64,000 nucleotides of DNA from Dolomedes plantarius (taxonomy: Eukaryota; Arthropoda; Arachnida; Araneae; Dolomedidae): NCBI GenBank assembly GCA_907164885.2, contig OU015490.1, positions 10,066,516 to 10,130,515 of the forward strand, given 5' to 3'. The position numbers were made by a program, and so were the translations under genes. This document shows, in pieces, positions 62,941 to 64,000 of this stretch; position 1 is the stretch's first letter, and each line of letters opens with the position of its first letter. The notes beneath the pieces are model-generated. The model was not told the DNA's origin and did not search any database. It saw nothing but the letters and a program-made list of their open reading frames with translations.

Positions 62941-64000
62941 GTTCACACATTTTTTAGACGATGTATATTATATTCACAAAACTAAATTACATAACATTCT
63001 TGTGTTTTAAATGTTCTATTTGACATCCCTTATTCTGAACTATCTTTCGACACCGCAATTTCCAGGATAATAATGCCTTTTGAAGTGTCAGAACAGGTAT
63101 TCTATCCCATTCCTCCTGAACAGCTTTCCAGACTCCTGTAAGGGTTTTGGGACGACGTTTGGATAATGCAGATTTTAAAAGTCCGAAAGCACAAAAATCC
63201 ATAGGTGATACATCGGGAGATTTAGTAGGGATATCAGTGAAGGGTATGGCCTTGATACCAGTTTTTTGTTCCATTTCTTTTAGGAAATTTACAGTGGATT
63301 TTGATGTGTGACTGCTAGCTTTGTCCTGACGGAGTCTCACAGATTGATGGCACTGTGGGTAAAGCGATGGTATTTCATTCAGAAAAATTGGCGATAAAAT
63401 ATGTTCCTGATAGTATTTGGAGTTAATCTTGACATTTTTTCCACTCTCTTTATTTTTAACTTGTCATTATAAAAAAACCCAGCAACAATCATGAATCCCT
63501 TAGAAAAACTTTCTTTCGATTCTTTGAACCATGTACTTAAATTTTTTTCTCCCGTTTTATGATAGTAAATGGCAGCGTGTCCTGCGTTCAGCGATATGAT
63601 TTGGAAGAAGACGATGCACATTGCGTTTTTTCGCTTTCTTAAGATTTAAATCAACGTTTATCATTTTGTTTACAGTGGACACCGAGCATTTTAATGATTT
63701 TGCAACTGTCCTTTGACTAGGGGGATTTTCTTTTAACATTAAACAACGTACCTTTGCAATAGTCGAAGATGTCCGTTTTTTCCTTGAATACTTGTTTGGA
63801 ATTTTGTACTTAATTTTTGTGGAATTTAAGTACTTAATTTTTGTCCCACTTGAAACTCCAATTTGACGTTTTTTCCCTTTGTTGTTGACGATATTACCTA
63901 TCGACGCTTTAGATATCACACAACCATGACTCTCACATCGTTTTTGGATAACGGAGTATGCATATTTCTCTTCGGAAAGAGCATAAATGTAGCCTTCGAA
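62941..64000 (-). mobile_element. DD41D mariner-type element, cut by window end
   Basis: The left part begins at TTCACACATTTTTTAGACG, about 45 bp before the transposase stop codon. The opposite end lies outside the window, so termini and target site cannot be checked. Confidence 0.7.
62987..64000 (-). pseudogene. DD41D mariner transposase, frameshifted, partial
   Basis: Reading in from the window end: EEKYAYSVIQKRCESHGC, then KYSRKKRTSSTIAKVRCLM and an HTH (QRTVAKSLKCSVSTVNKMI). A frameshift near 63600 follows, then GHAAIYYHKTGEKNLS..., FMIVAGFFYNDKLKI, a second shift near 63420, and VKINSKYYQEHILSP. The C-terminus has the second Asp in QDKASSHTSKST and the third in PDVSPMDFCAFGLLK. Forty-one residues separate these two Asp, which defines the DD41D (rosa-like) group rather than DD34D. 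The first residues are outside the window. Two shifts make it inactive. Confidence 0.8.

Overview
The window is AT-rich eukaryotic genomic DNA with almost no continuous coding sequence. The transposon families, the spliced gene structures and the GT-AG introns point to an arthropod. The mix (Tc1, DD41D mariner, Tigger/pogo, hAT, TTAA elements, Helitrons, tRNA-derived SINEs with (AAC)n tails, one chromovirus-like Gypsy) fits a chelicerate, probably a spider. That placement is inference from family recall, not from a host marker gene.

Layout. 1-8 kb: two foldback mariner-type elements, a hAT with a BED zinc-finger remnant, tandem SINEs, a Tigger MITE and a TTAA MITE. 8.8-10.2 kb: a Helitron split by a Tigger element, then a hAT MITE and a second foldback element. 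12.3-14.8 kb: a three-level nest (LTR, then a TTAA element, then Tc1). 15.8-18 kb: a short LTR and a Helitron split by another Tigger element. 18.2-21.4 kb: the only clearly host-like neighbourhood. It holds a two-exon gene for a 96-residue secreted Tyr/Pro-rich protein (exons 19433-19614 and 21132-21240, poly(A) signal 21388), with an LTR in its intron and a Helitron abutting its 3' end. A weak minus-strand gene candidate lies just upstream. 21.4-36 kb: TTAA MITEs, palindromic MITEs, a decayed copy of an unclassified arthropod repeat protein, more SINEs, a spliced candidate at 31.7-32.5 kb, and a hAT. 37.5-41.1 kb: LINE remnants, one split by a SINE with a 14-bp target duplication, a solo LTR, a minus-strand orphan exon at 39287-39431 and tandem 292-bp repeats. 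41.5-51.9 kb: a Tc1 element next to a hAT that was split by an 8.2-kb Gypsy retrotransposon with 536-bp LTRs. 52-64 kb: SINEs, MITEs, a nearly intact Tc1, minisatellites, a hAT, Helitron pieces and a DD41D mariner running off the window end.

Most autonomous elements carry one or a few frameshifts or stops, so they are probably inactive but fairly young. Many element ends could be fixed to the base from target duplications: TA for Tc1/mariner/Tigger, TTAA, 8 bp for hAT, A|T for Helitrons. No CRISPR array, rRNA gene or functional tRNA gene was seen.
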